The position numbers were made by a program, and so were the translations under genes. This document shows positions 63,013 to 64,000 of a stretch of DNA of 64,000 bases, in pieces. How positions within the stretch are numbered: the stretch's first letter is position 1; each line of letters starts with the position of its first letter. The notes under the pieces are model-generated. The model saw nothing but the letters and a program-made list of their open reading frames with translations, did not search any database and was not told the origin of the DNA. This stretch comes from Tardiphaga robiniae (GTDB lineage Bacteria; Pseudomonadota; Alphaproteobacteria; Rhizobiales; Xanthobacteraceae): NCBI RefSeq assembly GCF_013359755.1, contig NZ_JABMCJ010000067.1:81622-145621 (forward strand), given 5' to 3'.

Positions 63013-63471
63013 TCAGTCGTTCTTGCGCCCGGCATCGGTGCGGTCGCGGACCGTCTTGAACACACCATGCGCCGTGGCGACCACGTGATCGTTCACACTG
63101 ACCTCGGTGCTCATGAAGATCAGGCTCTTGGTGGCACGCACGACCTTCGGCCGGGAGATCATCAGGTCGCCGATCCGCGCGGCATCGACGAAATAAGTAT
63201 CCATCTGGACCGTGGCGAGCGCCTCGACCCCCGCAGCCTCGCGCGCCGCCATGCCGCAGCTCCGGTCGGCCAGCGTCATCACCGCCCCGCCCTGAACCAC
63301 GCCGCGGCGGTTGCGGTGCTTGTCCTGGCCGAGAATGGCGAATTCATTGATGCCATCGACGACCCGGTGCCACATCGGGCCGACGAAATGGATGAACCCG
63401 TCATCGTCCATGATGCTCCAGCCGGCGGCTTCGAGTTCAGCATAGGCCGCGTCAGTCGCCGCATCAGTCAT
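63013..63471 (-). CDS. PaaI family thioesterase (hotdog fold)
   Basis: 152 residues with the hotdog thioesterase core: RRGVVQGGAVMTLADRSCGM (active-site Asp in LADRSCG) followed by ATVQMDTYFVDAARIGD. Such enzymes hydrolyse acyl-CoA thioesters, e.g. phenylacetyl-CoA intermediates in PaaI. There are no paa genes nearby, so the substrate is unknown. It starts at the ATG at 63471 with AAGGAA upstream. It is followed by a 134-base gap to the response regulator gene of the same strand. Confidence 0.9.
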   Translation of the reverse strand: MTDAATDAAYAELEAAGWSIMDDDGFIHFVGPMWHRVVDGINEFAILGQDKHRNRRGVVQGGAVMTLADRSCGMAAREAAGVEALATVQMDTYFVDAARIGDLMISRPKVVRATKSLIFMSTEVSVNDHVVATAHGVFKTVRDRTDAGRKND

Positions 63472-63626
63472 GGATTTTCCTTCTTGCGAGATATCGATGG
63501 GCTGGAGGGAGTGAGTGCTAGGTCATACAAAAGCGGGGGGCGGGTGGATAGGACGTCGCGGCGTGGGGGCGCGTCGCAATCTGCATGGCTCGTCGCTCGT
63601 TGTTCCGGGGCGCTGTCCTCCCCCAT

Positions 63627-63765
63627 TGTCATTCCGGGGCGCGGCCGGCACTTGCCGGACGCGAACCCGGAATCCCAGAGTGTTTTGCGCTGTCTGGAGA
63701 TTCCCATGCTGGGATTCCGGGTTCGGTCCCGTCGCCTCCGGCGCCGGTCCCGCCCCGGAATGACA
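63627..63765. repeat. Large inverted repeat (TGTCATTCCGGGGCG type)
   Basis: Outer arms tgtcattccggggcg (63627-63641) and cgccccggaatgaca (63751-63765) are perfect 15-bp complements. Inner arms gaacccggaatccca (63663-63677) and tgggattccgggttc (63710-63724) are also perfect. The block can fold as one hairpin of about 139 bases. Elements of this kind, with CCGGAATGACA ends, are scattered in Bradyrhizobium-like genomes. Confidence 0.85.
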
Positions 63766-63811
63766 GTATGGGGCGGCAAGACAGCGCCTAAACATTTTTT
63801 CCTATCTCCCG

Positions 63812-63839
63812 TTGACACCATCCCAATCAGGTTTATATT
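63812..63839 (+). promoter_or_regulatory. Strong sigma-70-type promoter near the window end
   Basis: TTGACA (63812-63817) and TATATT (63834-63839) are separated by 16 bases, one of the best matches in the window. It faces right into a GC-rich stretch without a clear gene, which may belong to a repeated element or an RNA cut by the window edge. Confidence 0.45.
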
Positions 63840-64000
63840 CCCCTTCGTCCTGCCCCACCGAGAGGGGCGATCGCGATCGTCACGTTCGCGGGGCAGGATG
63901 CGGTGGACGCCGGAGATGCGGCGTCACGCGGTTTGGGGGTGACGTCTGTCTTCGGGCAGGACGGATCTGCGCCAGCACTGCCACTGGCAAGGAGACGGCC

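Larger units (their letters stand above)
63472..64000. other. Repeat-rich tail of the window, no gene supported
   Basis: 529 bases. The left part has the promoter of the thioesterase gene. The middle carries a large inverted repeat (63627-63765). The right part holds a strong promoter-like sequence (63812-63839) followed by a GC-rich sequence with a partial inverted pair cctgcccc / ggggcagg (about 63849-63898). Open frames here overlap on both strands and are low complexity, so I call none. The right end is cut by the window edge. Confidence 0.6.

Noticed and set aside
63067..63942. 291-codon plus-strand frame through the thioesterase gene and the repeat tail
   Set aside because: The first half is antisense to the thioesterase and the second half is translated inverted repeat; no protein character.
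1..64000. CRISPR arrays, tRNA, rRNA, transposase or integrase genes
   Set aside because: I looked for regular spaced repeats, cloverleaf-like sequences with TTCRA and CCA contexts, rRNA-like stretches and DDE or recombinase motifs on both strands and saw none; a covariance-model scan would be needed to exclude a short RNA.

Overview
The window is a GC-rich stretch of an alphaproteobacterial chromosome, most likely from the Bradyrhizobium / Rhodopseudomonas / Tardiphaga group (Nitrobacteraceae, Hyphomicrobiales). The evidence is gene content and order (ctaE-DUF983-SURF1-thrC-M16 peptidase; an atpI-B-E-b'-b operon with no F1 genes; a C4-type 5-aminolevulinate synthase; a HutF-type hut cluster) and interspersed palindromic repeats typical of this family. 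I found no rRNA, tRNA, CRISPR array, transposase or integrase. Coding density is high and no gene is clearly broken except where the window edge cuts it.

Layout. 1-5.7 kb: tail of the aa3 oxidase operon, threonine synthase, an M16 peptidase, an acetyltransferase and a lipoprotein. 5.8-8.4 kb: Fo ATP synthase operon on the minus strand. 8.7-11 kb: small genes and a YjbQ protein. 11.1-17.5 kb: a metabolite:H+ symporter, a LuxR-type response regulator and a very large transporter-fused hybrid kinase, resembling CrbS/CrbR or MctS/MctR. 17.6-24.9 kb: GlpM-like protein, hemA with an FNR/FixK box, a metallo-hydrolase, bioB, a chemoreceptor and an outer-membrane beta-barrel protein. 25.3-38.6 kb: mostly metabolic genes (IlvD/Edd dehydratase, GreA-like factor, PanE-like protein, Bug-type binding protein, exonuclease, thiolase, amidohydrolase, gamma-glutamyltransferase) plus an adenylate cyclase with a c-type heme motif. 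38.6-45.3 kb: feoAB, an ABC exporter, a membrane-anchored TAXI protein and a phospholipase-D-like protein.

45.3-54.9 kb is a histidine-utilisation island: LysR, hutD, hutU and hutI leftward, hutF and hutC rightward, with a HutC-like operator in the divergent gap, followed by a nitrate/sulfonate/taurine-type ABC importer. hutH and hutG are not in the window. 55.2-62.8 kb is a signalling island: two adjacent paralogous PAS-PAS-GAF-GGDEF-EAL proteins converge on a hybrid histidine kinase whose N-terminal membrane domain matches the plant ethylene-receptor (ETR1) sensor domain, including the copper/ethylene-site residues. A single-domain response regulator lies just upstream of that kinase. The window ends with a PaaI thioesterase and a repeat-rich tail.

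The most interesting items are the ETR1-like kinase with its response regulator and c-di-GMP neighbours, the heme-type adenylate cyclase, the TAXI protein with a cytoplasmic tail, the transporter-kinase/LuxR pair, and the regulatory sites at hemA, feoA and hutI/hutF.
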